A DNA stretch of 64,000 nucleotides from JBMDXB01 sp048594885 (GTDB lineage Bacteria; Acidobacteriota; Vicinamibacteria; Vicinamibacterales; 2-12-FULL-66-21): assembly GCA_048594885.1 (NCBI GenBank), contig JBMDXB010000048.1, positions 16,546 through 80,545 of the forward strand, written 5' to 3'. How positions within the stretch are numbered: the stretch's first letter is position 1; the number at the start of each line of letters is the position of its first letter. This document shows positions 7,344-15,913 of this stretch, piece by piece. The notes beneath the pieces are model-generated. The model had not been told where the DNA came from. It did no database searches and worked only from the letters and a program-made list of their open reading frames with translations. Made by a program: the position numbers and the translations under genes.

Positions 7344-8252
7344 ATGAATCGATGGAAGACAGCAGCGCTCGCTGCAGCACTCGTGGCCGCCGCGGGCCTG
7401 GGAGCAGCCATGGTGCCGGTCGCCCACGGGCAGGACGTGACGGTTTACGCGGCGGCGGCGCCGGAGCCGTTTGACATACAGGACGTTCGCATCTGGACCG
7501 GGGGCGGGCGGCTCGGCGTCACGGTTCGCGAGGTCGGTACCGACGACGCGAAGCGCGGAGGGCAATCGGGCGGAGGCGTCGTGATCGAGGAAGTGAGCCG
7601 CGACAGCGCCGCGGAGAAGGCCGGCTTCAAAAAGGGCGACATCGTCGTTGACTTCGACGGCGAGCGCGTTCGCAGCGTCCGGCAGTTCACGCGGCTCGTG
7701 CAGGAGACCGCGAGCGGCCGAGCGGTGAACGCCACCGTCATCCGCGACGGGCAGAAGACGACGTTGAGTGTCACGCCGCGCGAGAGCGACGCGTTCGCGC
7801 CGCTGCGCGACCTCGAAGTGTTCCGCGACAACTTCAGTTACTCGATTCCAGCCAGGCCCGCCATTCCGCGTCCCCCGGCCCCGCCCGCGACACCGCGCGC
7901 GCCCCTGCCGCGGGAATTCGAGGGATTGCTGCGGCTGGGAACGGCGCTGGGCGTCACGGTCAACACGCTCTCGCCACAACTCGCGGATTACTTCGGTGTG
8001 AAGGACGGCGTACTGGTGTCGTCTGTCGCCGACGATTCAGCGGCGGCGAAGGCCGGCGTCAAGGCCGGCGACGTGATCACCGCGGTCAACGGCACGAGAG
8101 TCAACGACTCGGCCGATATCCGCCGCGCGATGCAGGACGTGAAGCCGGGCACCGAGTTCACCGTGGAAGTCGTGCGCGACAAGAAGACGCTGACGCTGAA
8201 GGGCAAGATGGAGGAACGGACGCCGGCGGTACGCCGCCGCGTGATCGTCTAA
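7344..8252 (+). CDS. Secreted double-PDZ protein without a protease domain
   Basis: Exported protein of 302 residues. The signal peptide ends near residue 29 (VPVAHGQ). PDZ1 is at about 65-145 (GGVVIEEVSRDSAAEKAGFKKGD). A Pro/Ala linker follows at about 168-190. PDZ2 is at about 195-290 (GVLVSSVADDSAAAKAGVKAGD). The carboxylate-binding loops look HtrA/DegP-like, but there is no trypsin-fold GNSGG or catalytic triad, so it is a binding or scaffold protein rather than a protease. A good Shine-Dalgarno (GAGAGGA) precedes ATG 7344. It probably binds C-termini of periplasmic proteins or assists an unlinked protease. It stands alone between a lipoprotein and the convergent sensor gene. Confidence 0.9.
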   Translation: MNRWKTAALAAALVAAAGLGAAMVPVAHGQDVTVYAAAAPEPFDIQDVRIWTGGGRLGVTVREVGTDDAKRGGQSGGGVVIEEVSRDSAAEKAGFKKGDIVVDFDGERVRSVRQFTRLVQETASGRAVNATVIRDGQKTTLSVTPRESDAFAPLRDLEVFRDNFSYSIPARPAIPRPPAPPATPRAPLPREFEGLLRLGTALGVTVNTLSPQLADYFGVKDGVLVSSVADDSAAAKAGVKAGDVITAVNGTRVNDSADIRRAMQDVKPGTEFTVEVVRDKKTLTLKGKMEERTPAVRRRVIV

Positions 8253-8260
8253 CGTCTCGG

Positions 8261-9502
8261 CTAGACGATTTCAGCTTTCGGCGTTTCAGTTTGCGACGAA
8301 CTACGCGAAGCCGGCGGCCCGACCAGCGTGGCGAGCTGGGCCGCGACGATGGCCGCCGCCGCCAGCTTCGCTCCCTGCCGCTCGCCTTCGTTCCTCACCT
8401 CCGCAGCCATGACACCGACGGAGCCGGCAGGCGTGACGAGCGGCGCGGCGATGGCGCCGTTCGCAATGGAGTCCGCCTTCACGGTCTGCACCAGACCCGT
8501 GCGGAACGCCGCTGCGGTGACGTTCTCGGCGTCGCGGGAAATGGTCCCCATCCGTGCGAGCACCTGATCGGAGTAGCCGTGGGCGACGATGGGTGACAGC
8601 TCGTGGCCGTCGGGGTCTGCAATCCACAACACGATTCCGGAAGCGTTGAGGACGACGGCCGTTCGCTCGAGGATCGACGAGAGCGACCGCGTGTCGACCA
8701 CCTTGCCGAGTTCTGTGCAGAGTGACGCGATCGAGCCGAGCGTGACGGACTCCGTTGTCGTGTCGGTGACGGGCGGCGGCGGCGGGGGCGGGGGCGGCGG
8801 TGGTGCTTTGAAGTTGTCTGCGTCCTCGTCGAGCGTCAGCGCCAGATCGAACGGCTCGGGCGTCGACGCCTCTGCGGCCGGCGTCGTCACCTGCACCGGT
8901 TCCCGCGGCCGTTTCGGCGCCGGGGTCAGCAACAGGATGATGAGCAGCGCGAAGCCGGCACACGAACCGAGGGACATCAGCTGTATTCGGCGCGCCTCGG
9001 TCATCGCGGACGCGCGCGACTGGTGATTCGCGGAGCGGGCTTCGTCCAGCGACGTCAGCGCCGCCCCGGTCATCTCCAGGCCGTCCGAGAAGATCAGGTC
9101 GGATGCGAGCAGGTTCTGCCCGCTGCTCGCGTACTCGCGCGCGCGGCGGTCCACCTCCTCGAAGTCCTGCAGGATCGCCAGCGTCGTGTCGATCGCCGTC
9201 TGCGCCTGTGGCGCCGGCGTCTGCGCGCGCAGCGCGGTGAGCTTGTCCCGGAGGTCGCCGAGCGCGGCGGACGCCTTCGACGTCCAGAATTCGTGCCCCT
9301 GCCCGGCGGCGACGTAGGCCTGCTGTGCGGCGCGGAGCTCGAGAATGCCGCGGCTTGCGGCCACCGCCGTCGCGTCGAAGCGCTCTGCGGCATCGCTCTC
9401 GGCGCGCGCGGCGAGCTCAGACATCCAGACGAAGTACCCCGCCGCGCCCGCTGCAGCCACGAACAGGATCAGGAGCGTCACACGTATCGCTGGGGATTTC
9501 AT
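8261..9502 (-). CDS. Membrane GAF sensor protein with polyproline linker
   Basis: 413 residues. TM1 is at about 7-27, followed by a helical periplasmic region (about 28-175) like a four-helix-bundle sensor, then TM2 at about 176-193. The cytoplasmic linker includes eleven consecutive prolines near residue 230. A GAF domain covers about 250-395 (LGKVVDTRSLSSILERTAVVL, GIVLWIADPDG). It has no kinase, cyclase, phosphatase or GGDEF output domain, so it is a receptor that must signal through a partner or is a truncated transducer. It overlaps no neighbour; the PDZ gene converges on it 8 bases away. Function is inferred from architecture only. Confidence 0.82.
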   Translation of the reverse strand: MKSPAIRVTLLILFVAAAGAAGYFVWMSELAARAESDAAERFDATAVAASRGILELRAAQQAYVAAGQGHEFWTSKASAALGDLRDKLTALRAQTPAPQAQTAIDTTLAILQDFEEVDRRAREYASSGQNLLASDLIFSDGLEMTGAALTSLDEARSANHQSRASAMTEARRIQLMSLGSCAGFALLIILLLTPAPKRPREPVQVTTPAAEASTPEPFDLALTLDEDADNFKAPPPPPPPPPPPVTDTTTESVTLGSIASLCTELGKVVDTRSLSSILERTAVVLNASGIVLWIADPDGHELSPIVAHGYSDQVLARMGTISRDAENVTAAAFRTGLVQTVKADSIANGAIAAPLVTPAGSVGVMAAEVRNEGERQGAKLAAAAIVAAQLATLVGPPASRSSSQTETPKAEIV

Positions 9503-9552
9503 CGTGGGATCTCCAAGCCACGGTTACTATAACAAAGCTCTTCAGGCGAACT

Positions 9553-10464
9553 GTGCGTGTAATCGCAATTGTCAACCCGATTTCCGGCGCCCGTGCGGAC
9601 CCGAACGCAGCGGCGCGTCGCGTCGCGGCGCTTCGCGCGGCCGCGGAACGGCGCGGACTGGACGTCGAGATTCTCCTGACCGAGCGCGCCGGCCACGCGC
9701 GCGACCTGGCGGCGTCGAGCGTCGAGGCCGGCGCTGACCTCGTGATCGCGTGGGGCGGGGACGGGACGATCAACGAGGTCGGCGCGGCGTTGATCGGGAC
9801 GCCGACGACGCTCGGCGTCGTGCCAGCGGGGTCCGGCAACGGCCTCGCCGCGGCCCTGGCGCTGCCCCGCACTCCAGACCTCGCCATCGACGCCGCCTTC
9901 GACGGCCGCGCGTGGACGATCGACGCGGGGATGATGGCCGGCCGGCCGTTCTTCAACATCGCCGGCGTGGGATTCGACGCCAGGGTCGCGCAGCTTTTCA
10001 ATCGGCAGCCGATTGGCCGCCGCGGCAGATGGCCCTACGTCAGGCTCGCCGTCGCCGAAGGATTTCGCTACTCGGCCGCCGAATACTCGCTGACGATCGA
10101 CGGCGAAACCCGCACGCAGCGCGCGTTCCTCATTGCCTTTGCCAACGGCCGCGAGTTCGGGATGGGCGCGCGCATCGCTCCGCAGGCGGCGCTCGACGAC
10201 GGCATCCTCGACGTGACGATTGTGGCAGCGCGGCCGCCCCTCGCGCTGCTGTGGCATGCCCGGCATCTCGCCACCGGGCGTCCCGACCGGGCGACGTGCG
10301 TCCGCATGGAGCACGCGCGGACGGCGACGGTCGATTCGGACCGGCCGATGGAGTTTCATGTCGATGGCGAGTCTGGCGTCGCGAGAGGGACGATCGACGT
10401 GCGGGTGATTCCGGGCGCGCTGACGGTGAAGGTGCCCGAGGCAGGGGTAAAGGGTAAGGGGTAA
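9553..10464 (+). CDS. Diacylglycerol kinase-family lipid kinase (YegS/BmrU type)
   Basis: Lipid kinase of 303 residues that phosphorylates a lipid or sphingosine-like hydroxyl using ATP. It shows IAIVNPISGARA at the N-terminus, the nucleotide motif GGDGTINEVGAAL at about 73-85, VPAGSGNGLA and a C-terminal DAGK accessory domain with FHVDGE. The start is GTG 9553; the frame is open further upstream but crosses the divergent sensor's start. The last codons (EAGVKGKG) and the stop TAA (10462-10464) lie inside the GGGTAAA heptamer repeat, so the repeat has supplied the C-terminus. The lipid substrate cannot be told from sequence. Confidence 0.9.
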   Translation: MRVIAIVNPISGARADPNAAARRVAALRAAAERRGLDVEILLTERAGHARDLAASSVEAGADLVIAWGGDGTINEVGAALIGTPTTLGVVPAGSGNGLAAALALPRTPDLAIDAAFDGRAWTIDAGMMAGRPFFNIAGVGFDARVAQLFNRQPIGRRGRWPYVRLAVAEGFRYSAAEYSLTIDGETRTQRAFLIAFANGREFGMGARIAPQAALDDGILDVTIVAARPPLALLWHARHLATGRPDRATCVRMEHARTATVDSDRPMEFHVDGESGVARGTIDVRVIPGALTVKVPEAGVKGKG

Positions 10465-10490
10465 AGGGTAAAGGGTAAAGGGTAAGGGTA
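10444..10490 (+). repeat. Heptamer repeat (GGGTAAA) overlapping a gene end
   Basis: Six 7-base units of AGGGTAA/GGGGTAA at 10444-10485 plus a partial unit. The stop codon of the lipid kinase is the TAA of the third unit. The array ends eight bases before the convergent dsbD stop, a position expected for a bidirectional terminator. Confidence 0.9.
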
Positions 10491-10497
10491 CGGTCTC

Positions 10498-12234
10498 TTA
10501 CGGCTTCAAGATGACGTACGTGGGGAGGCCGACGGCGCCGAAGCGCTGCATGACGTTGCTCGCCGGCGGCTCGTCGGGATTCTCCGCCTGGAACTTGATC
10601 TTCACGTAGTGCTCGAGCGCCGCCACGACGGCCGGATCCCTCAGCGTCGTCTTGTCCATCGTCAGGCAGTTCTTGCACCACGTGGCCCACAGGTCGACCA
10701 GCACCGGCTTCTGCTCGCGCTCGGCGATAGCGAGGCCGGTGGCAAGATCGGAATGCCATCCCTCCTTCAGCTTCTCGGCGACGCTCGACTGCACTTCGGC
10801 CGCGTCAACGAAGCGGTTCGCGAACAGCCCGTACGCGAGGTAGCCGTAGTAGACGGCCATGCCGAGGATGAACACGCCGAACGCCTGCTTCACCCGCACC
10901 ATCCAGGCGCCGGGCTTGGGCAGCGCGGCGATGCCGGCGCCGGCGACCGGCCACGGGATCGCCATGCCGAGACCCAGCAGGAACGGCAGCGCGAGCGCCG
11001 CGGTCGTGCCCGCTGCATAAAGGTCACTGGAAAAGACGATCACCTGGATGACGACAGGCGCGACGCAGGCGCCGGCGAGCAGCGCAGCGATCGCTCCCAT
11101 GGTGAACGCGAGCACGAAGGTGCCGCGGCTGGACTCGCTCACGCGGAAGCTGCTCGACCACCGCGAAAAGTCGATTTCGATGACGTCGAACATCGCCAAG
11201 GCGAGCACGACGAAGAGCAGCGCGATGCCGGCGTTGAACCAGGGAGAAGCATTGATGCTGCCGAACGTGCCGGTGGTGAGGACGACGGCCAGTCCGAGCA
11301 CGCCGTAGACGATCGCCATTGCCGCGCCGTAGGTCGCGCCGAGCAGGAACCCGCGTTTCCGCGAGCCGGCCTGCGCGCCGGCGCCGATGATGGCGAGGTT
11401 GATCGGAATCATCGGCAGGACACACGGCGTCAGGTTCAGCGCCAGGCCGCCGACGAGCACGATCGCGAGGATCGCGAGCACGCCGCGTCCTTCGAACCAG
11501 TCTTTCCTTGCGACCCCTGTTTCGGCGTTGCGGATGAACGTGAGAAAGGCCTCGACATCCATGTAGCCGCCGTCAACGCTCTGCACGGTGAAGCGATCGA
11601 GCGCGGCCATCGGATCGCGTGGCGGCTCCCGCGGCGTGACAACGGCCGGAGCGGCCCCTTCGCCTCCTTCGGGCGGCGGCCGCTCGCCCGTGCCGAAGCG
11701 GATCTTCGAGAAAACGTCGCCATGCTGAGCCACTGGTGATGTTCCCGGCGGTGCGACGCGCACGTTCCACGCCAGTGGAATCGTCGCGGGAACGTAGCAG
11801 ATGTTCTCGTCACAGGCTTGATAGCGCAGACGGCCCTGGACGGCGACATCGCCCGGCGCGGCGCTCGCGGCGACGTTCAACCGCACGCCGATCAGAAACT
11901 CGCGTTCGTAGACGGCGAGCGGCTGCGGGCTGCCCTTCTGCTGCAGATCCGATGATTCGGGGTAGACGATTTCCTCGACCGTGATTCCAGCGGGCGCACT
12001 GACGGTCAGGACCGTGGGAATGAGGCTGGGGTCGCGCGGTTTGTTGGAATTCGCGTGCAGCCCCTCAGGCAGTGTGACTCTTGCCGCGAGACGCGCAGAC
12101 GTGCCGGCGCCCACCGCGTCGTGCTCGACGAGCGGCGTGACTTCCGCCCGCGGCCGGCGAATCGCCTCCTCCTGTGCGGACGCCTCAGCGGCGACGAGCA
12201 GGGCCAGAACGGCCAGAGCAGCGATTCGCGTCAC
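10498..12234 (-). CDS. dsbD: Thiol:disulfide interchange protein DsbD
   Basis: Full three-part DsbD of 578 residues. A signal peptide ends at about 20 (ASAQ). The periplasmic DsbD-alpha domain has C...C in YQACDENICYVP. An eight-helix membrane domain has redox cysteines in LTPCVLPMIPI and AGACVAPVVIQ. The C-terminal thioredoxin domain has WATWCKNC at about 518. It carries electrons from cytoplasmic thioredoxin to periplasmic thiol proteins and cytochrome c maturation. The ATG begins one base after the stop of nuoG, so the two form one transcription unit. The C-terminus (TYVILKP) is slightly short compared with E. coli DsbD but the thioredoxin motif is intact. Confidence 0.93.
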   Translation of the reverse strand: MTRIAALAVLALLVAAEASAQEEAIRRPRAEVTPLVEHDAVGAGTSARLAARVTLPEGLHANSNKPRDPSLIPTVLTVSAPAGITVEEIVYPESSDLQQKGSPQPLAVYEREFLIGVRLNVAASAAPGDVAVQGRLRYQACDENICYVPATIPLAWNVRVAPPGTSPVAQHGDVFSKIRFGTGERPPPEGGEGAAPAVVTPREPPRDPMAALDRFTVQSVDGGYMDVEAFLTFIRNAETGVARKDWFEGRGVLAILAIVLVGGLALNLTPCVLPMIPINLAIIGAGAQAGSRKRGFLLGATYGAAMAIVYGVLGLAVVLTTGTFGSINASPWFNAGIALLFVVLALAMFDVIEIDFSRWSSSFRVSESSRGTFVLAFTMGAIAALLAGACVAPVVIQVIVFSSDLYAAGTTAALALPFLLGLGMAIPWPVAGAGIAALPKPGAWMVRVKQAFGVFILGMAVYYGYLAYGLFANRFVDAAEVQSSVAEKLKEGWHSDLATGLAIAEREQKPVLVDLWATWCKNCLTMDKTTLRDPAVVAALEHYVKIKFQAENPDEPPASNVMQRFGAVGLPTYVILKP

Positions 12235-12235
12235 A

Positions 12236-14029
12236 TCAATCGACTTTCCTCAAGGGGATCGCCTGGAGCATCGACGTCGGCACGGCGGCGCCGGCGAACT
12301 TCACCGGCGGCAGGTCCTGGAACATGAAGTCCCACTTCCAGCGCTCCGACGGGTTCGACGTCTGCAGCCAGTGACGCGCCGCCACGGGCCGCGCGAACGC
12401 CAGTTTCGTCAAGCCCTCGTATCGCGCGTTGCCGGACAACGCCGCGGCGAGATCCGCTCGAATCGCGGCACTGCTGGTGTACGTCAGCGATGCCCCGAGC
12501 GCCAGGCCGACGTTGACCAGGACCTGCCAGTCCTCCTGCGCCTCCCCTGGGGGAGCAATGGCGCGCGCGGCGCCCTGCAGCCGTCCCTGCCGGTTCACAT
12601 AAGACGCGTCCTTCTCGACCCAGGATGCGCCCGGCAGGACGACGTCGGCCGCCCTCGCGAGTCCGGTCAACAGCGGGCCCTGCACCACGAGGCACTTGAT
12701 GCGGCCGCTGCGGCGAGCCTCGACGATCCAGGAGATGTCGCCGATCGATCCATCGGGACCAGGGTCGAGCACATACAACGCGGAGACGGCGCCCTGATCC
12801 ACCAGGCGGCGGAACGCGGAGACGTCCGGCTCCCCGGTCTCGGACGCCTGCACGGGGAACCCGAGATCTTTCGCGCCGTTGACGTTCGGCGCGTCGGACG
12901 GAGGAATCGTGAACTTCGCGCCGGGAGGCTGCGGCTTCACGCGGTGCCGCCACGAGATCGCGACGCCGTCTTCGGGAACCGAGAACGCCTGTCCGAGCGT
13001 TGCGATCAGGAACAGCTCCTCGAGCGACGCGTGCGCCGAGATGAAGAAGCGCAGCGCCGACTGGCCGCCCGCGGCGGTGAGCCGATCCGCGAGCTTCGAC
13101 AGCGCGTTGGTCCAGTCCGTCGGCTCCTGCGTGCCGGTCTCGTTGCGGACGAGCGGCCTCTGGATCCGGTCGTCGCCTTCGATCCAGCGGTAATCGAACC
13201 GGCCGATGTCGCACATCCAGTAGTTGTTGACGTCGGGATTGAGTCGCGGCGTCATGCGAATGAGCTGCGCACCCTTCGCCCACTCCGGCTTTGCCTTGAT
13301 CCACGCCGTGGTGTTGCAGCCCTTCTCGCACAGCGTGCAGATCGTGTCGACCGCATGCGGGTTGTCCCACGGGCGGGACTTGAACCGATAGTCGCGCGTG
13401 GTAATCGCGCCGACGGGGCAGACGTCCATGAGGTTGCCGGAGAGCAGCGAGTGCACGCCCTGCTCCTGGAACGTCGCGATCTCGCTGCCGTAGCCGCGAT
13501 CGACGATGCTGATCTGCGCGTCGGTGTCGATCTCGCGCATGAAGCGGACGCAGCGGGTGCAGAGGATGCAGCGGTTGCGATTCAGCATCAGCGTCGGCCC
13601 GAAGTCCACGTCGGCCCGAACGCCCTCGCCGTCGAACACGCGCCGCGGAAACTCCATCCGGCTCTCGTTCGGGCCGAAGCTGTAGGAGAAATCCTGCAGC
13701 GGACACTCGCCGCCCTTGTCGCACACCGGGCAGTCGAGCGGATGGTTGATCAGCAGGAACTCGAACACGCTCGCGCGCGCCTCGACCACATCGGGCGCGT
13801 TCGTCGATACGACCATGCCTTCGGCGACCGGCGTCGAGCAGGATGTCTGCAGCTTCGGCATCTTCTCGATCTTGACGATGCACACGCGGCAGGAGCCGTC
13901 GATGCCGAGCCCGGGGTGGTAGCAGTAGTAAGGAATCCTGATGCCGTTCTCGATGGCGGCCTGGAGGACCGTCTTGCCCTTCTCGACCGTGATCTGCCGG
14001 CCATCAATCGTCAGCGTGACCGTATCCAT
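12236..14029 (-). CDS. nuoG: NADH-quinone oxidoreductase subunit G-like iron-sulfur protein
   Basis: NuoG-type protein of 597 residues. The N-terminal 2Fe-2S ferredoxin domain has CYHPG, CRVC and TSC. The His-Cys cluster segment HPLDCPVCDKGGECPLQ follows, then a 4Fe-4S motif CILCTRC. The molybdopterin-oxidoreductase entry cluster CTLCEKGCN is at about 236, followed by a degenerate Mo-type domain. It would wire electrons from NuoF/E into complex I. It is shorter than typical NuoG (about 700-900 residues). ATG 14029 is chosen; the frame stays open to 14158, but only through the heptamer repeat. No nuoE/F or other complex I gene is in the window; dsbD follows immediately. Confidence 0.88.
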   Translation of the reverse strand: MDTVTLTIDGRQITVEKGKTVLQAAIENGIRIPYYCYHPGLGIDGSCRVCIVKIEKMPKLQTSCSTPVAEGMVVSTNAPDVVEARASVFEFLLINHPLDCPVCDKGGECPLQDFSYSFGPNESRMEFPRRVFDGEGVRADVDFGPTLMLNRNRCILCTRCVRFMREIDTDAQISIVDRGYGSEIATFQEQGVHSLLSGNLMDVCPVGAITTRDYRFKSRPWDNPHAVDTICTLCEKGCNTTAWIKAKPEWAKGAQLIRMTPRLNPDVNNYWMCDIGRFDYRWIEGDDRIQRPLVRNETGTQEPTDWTNALSKLADRLTAAGGQSALRFFISAHASLEELFLIATLGQAFSVPEDGVAISWRHRVKPQPPGAKFTIPPSDAPNVNGAKDLGFPVQASETGEPDVSAFRRLVDQGAVSALYVLDPGPDGSIGDISWIVEARRSGRIKCLVVQGPLLTGLARAADVVLPGASWVEKDASYVNRQGRLQGAARAIAPPGEAQEDWQVLVNVGLALGASLTYTSSAAIRADLAAALSGNARYEGLTKLAFARPVAARHWLQTSNPSERWKWDFMFQDLPPVKFAGAAVPTSMLQAIPLRKVD

Positions 14030-14093
14030 AACCTTACGATCATATAACTCCCAACATCCAAAGGGCCAACTGCCAAGGACTGGCCAAAGCTCC

Positions 14094-14163
14094 AAAGGCC
14101 AAAGACCAAAGACCAAAGACCAAAGACCAAAGACCAAAGACCAAAGGCCAAAGACCAAAGGCC
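14094..14163. repeat. Heptamer tandem repeat (AAAGACC) x10
   Basis: Ten 7-base units: aaagacc at most positions, with aaaggcc at units 1, 8 and 10. Degenerate flanking copies (ccaaagggccaactgccaag) reach back to about 14050. It lies between the divergent starts of nuoG (14029) and the membrane protein (14241). Both strands are stop-free through the array, producing spurious N-terminal extensions. Confidence 0.9.
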
Positions 14164-14240
14164 AACTGGCAAATCACGAGGAACCGGCCGGCGGTCTTGC
14201 ACGCGCGCGTGCGCAAAAAATACGATGGGCCTCATCGTCG

Positions 14241-15881
14241 ATGCCCAACGCTCCAGGTCCGGAACGTGTCGCGGTCGAGCGGCTGGCGCCGCCGCGCCGC
14301 ATCGATCGCAGGACGTGGCTGTACGCGTGCGCCGCGATCGTAGGTTCGACGGTATGGTTGTGGCCGCACATTCTGCAGTTCCGCAGTGTTCCCGATCGTG
14401 GAGATCCGATCTTCTCGGCCTGGCGCCTCGCGCGATTCGCCCATCAGCTGACGAAGGATCCCTGGCACCTGTTTGACGGCAACATCTTCCATCCGCTGCC
14501 GCTCACGCTCACGTACTCCGACCCGACTGCGCTGCAGGGTCTCCTCGCCTTCCCATTCATCGCTGCCGGAATAGACCCCCTCGTCGTCGCGAACCTCCTG
14601 TTGTTCGCCGCGTTTCCGGCGTGCGCGCTGGCGTTTTTCTTTGCCGCGTGGCGTCTGACCGGTGAGCCGCAGAGCGCGTTGATCGCAGGGCTTCTCGGCG
14701 CGTGGTATCCCTTCCATGGCGAGCATTACAGCCATCTCGAACTGCAATGGTTCATGTTCGTCCCTCTCGCGCTGACGGCCCTGATGCTGGTGTTGGACAG
14801 GCCGACCGTGATTCGAGGTGCACTGCTCGGCGCAGCGGTCGGTGCGCAGTGGCTCGCGTCGATGTACATCGGGTTGATGCTGCTCTCGGCGGTCGTTCCC
14901 TTCGCGGTGATTCTCGCCATCCGGTGGCGCGTGCGCCCGTCGATGCGCCTTGTCCGGGCGGCGAGTGTCGCCGCGGCGATTGCCATTCCGGCCTTGTCCT
15001 TCACGGCAGTCCCTTACTGGGCGAGTCTGGATCAACGCGGCGAACGCGGCATTGAAGAGGTCACGGCTGGCAGCGCAACAATCTCTGACTACCTCGCGAC
15101 ACACCGTCGCATGGCCTCGTACAACCGGCGCTCGAGAGTGCACAATCAGCCCGAACGCGAGCTCTGTCCCGGGGTCAGTCCCGTCGTTTTGGCGTCGCTC
15201 GGCGTGTCCTCGGGGTTTGGCGCCGTCAAGCTGGCGTCGGTGGTTGCCGGAGCCTTTGCCTTCGACTGGTCGTTGGGATTCACCGGTCTCACATACGGTG
15301 CGTTGTATTCGACGCTTGCTCCTTATCGCGGAATACGTGTGCCGGCGAGATTCGCCGTGATCGTAGGATCGCTGCTGATCCTGCTCGGGGCATTCGGCAC
15401 GGAGGTGCTGCTTCGACGGGTACGCGCGGGGCGCGTGCGGCTGGTCGCCTGCGGAACCCTGGCAGTCATCGTCCTTCTCGATCTCCGGCTGACGACGCCG
15501 CTCGTCGGCTACTGGCCGACGATTCCACAGATCTATGGACGCGTGACGCCGGAGATGGTCCTGGCGGAATTCCCAACGTCACACGCGGTCCATCACATGT
15601 ACTTCTCGACGCGTCACTGGGCGCGCCTCATCGGGGGCTACAGCGGCTTCATTCCCAGGGACCCCGAACTGCACGAGCTCCTCGAGGCGTTTCCGTCACG
15701 TGACGCCATCGACGGCTTGCGGCGCCGCGGCGCCACGCATCTCACGTACAACTGCGCATTCGAGCGAAGCCCGGAACGCTGCCGCAGCAACCTCGAGGTC
15801 CTTCACTCCAATACGTCCCTCGAGCAGCTCGCAACGGAACGCTGGAGCGGCTCAGAGGTGCGTCTCTATCGGCTGCGCTGA
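14241..15881 (+). CDS. Multipass membrane protein, GT-C glycosyltransferase-like
   Basis: 546 residues with about ten hydrophobic helices (first at about 31-51, WLYACAAIVGSTVWLWPHIL) and a large extracytoplasmic C-terminal region (about 420-546). The loop after TM1 has DRGDPIFSAWRLARFAHQL, resembling the acidic first-loop motif of GT-C fold (PMT/ArnT-like) transferases that use lipid-linked sugars. I do not recognise a named family. Start ATG 14241 is inferred; upstream open frame is repeat-derived. It converges with the M1 peptidase gene 32 bases away. Function is uncertain; an envelope glycan role is a guess from topology. Confidence 0.75.
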   Translation: MPNAPGPERVAVERLAPPRRIDRRTWLYACAAIVGSTVWLWPHILQFRSVPDRGDPIFSAWRLARFAHQLTKDPWHLFDGNIFHPLPLTLTYSDPTALQGLLAFPFIAAGIDPLVVANLLLFAAFPACALAFFFAAWRLTGEPQSALIAGLLGAWYPFHGEHYSHLELQWFMFVPLALTALMLVLDRPTVIRGALLGAAVGAQWLASMYIGLMLLSAVVPFAVILAIRWRVRPSMRLVRAASVAAAIAIPALSFTAVPYWASLDQRGERGIEEVTAGSATISDYLATHRRMASYNRRSRVHNQPERELCPGVSPVVLASLGVSSGFGAVKLASVVAGAFAFDWSLGFTGLTYGALYSTLAPYRGIRVPARFAVIVGSLLILLGAFGTEVLLRRVRAGRVRLVACGTLAVIVLLDLRLTTPLVGYWPTIPQIYGRVTPEMVLAEFPTSHAVHHMYFSTRHWARLIGGYSGFIPRDPELHELLEAFPSRDAIDGLRRRGATHLTYNCAFERSPERCRSNLEVLHSNTSLEQLATERWSGSEVRLYRLR

Positions 15882-15913
15882 TGCGTTGCCAGTGCCGAGG
15901 CGGCGCGGGCCAC

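Noticed and set aside
11981..14047. 688-codon plus-strand frame opposite nuoG and dsbD
   Set aside because: High-GC shadow; composition is Arg/Ala-rich without motifs, while the minus strand encodes complete NuoG and DsbD signatures.
14030..14158. N-terminal extension of NuoG through GLWSLVF repeats
   Set aside because: It is translated heptamer repeat. The ferredoxin domain begins at MDTVTLTIDG (14029).
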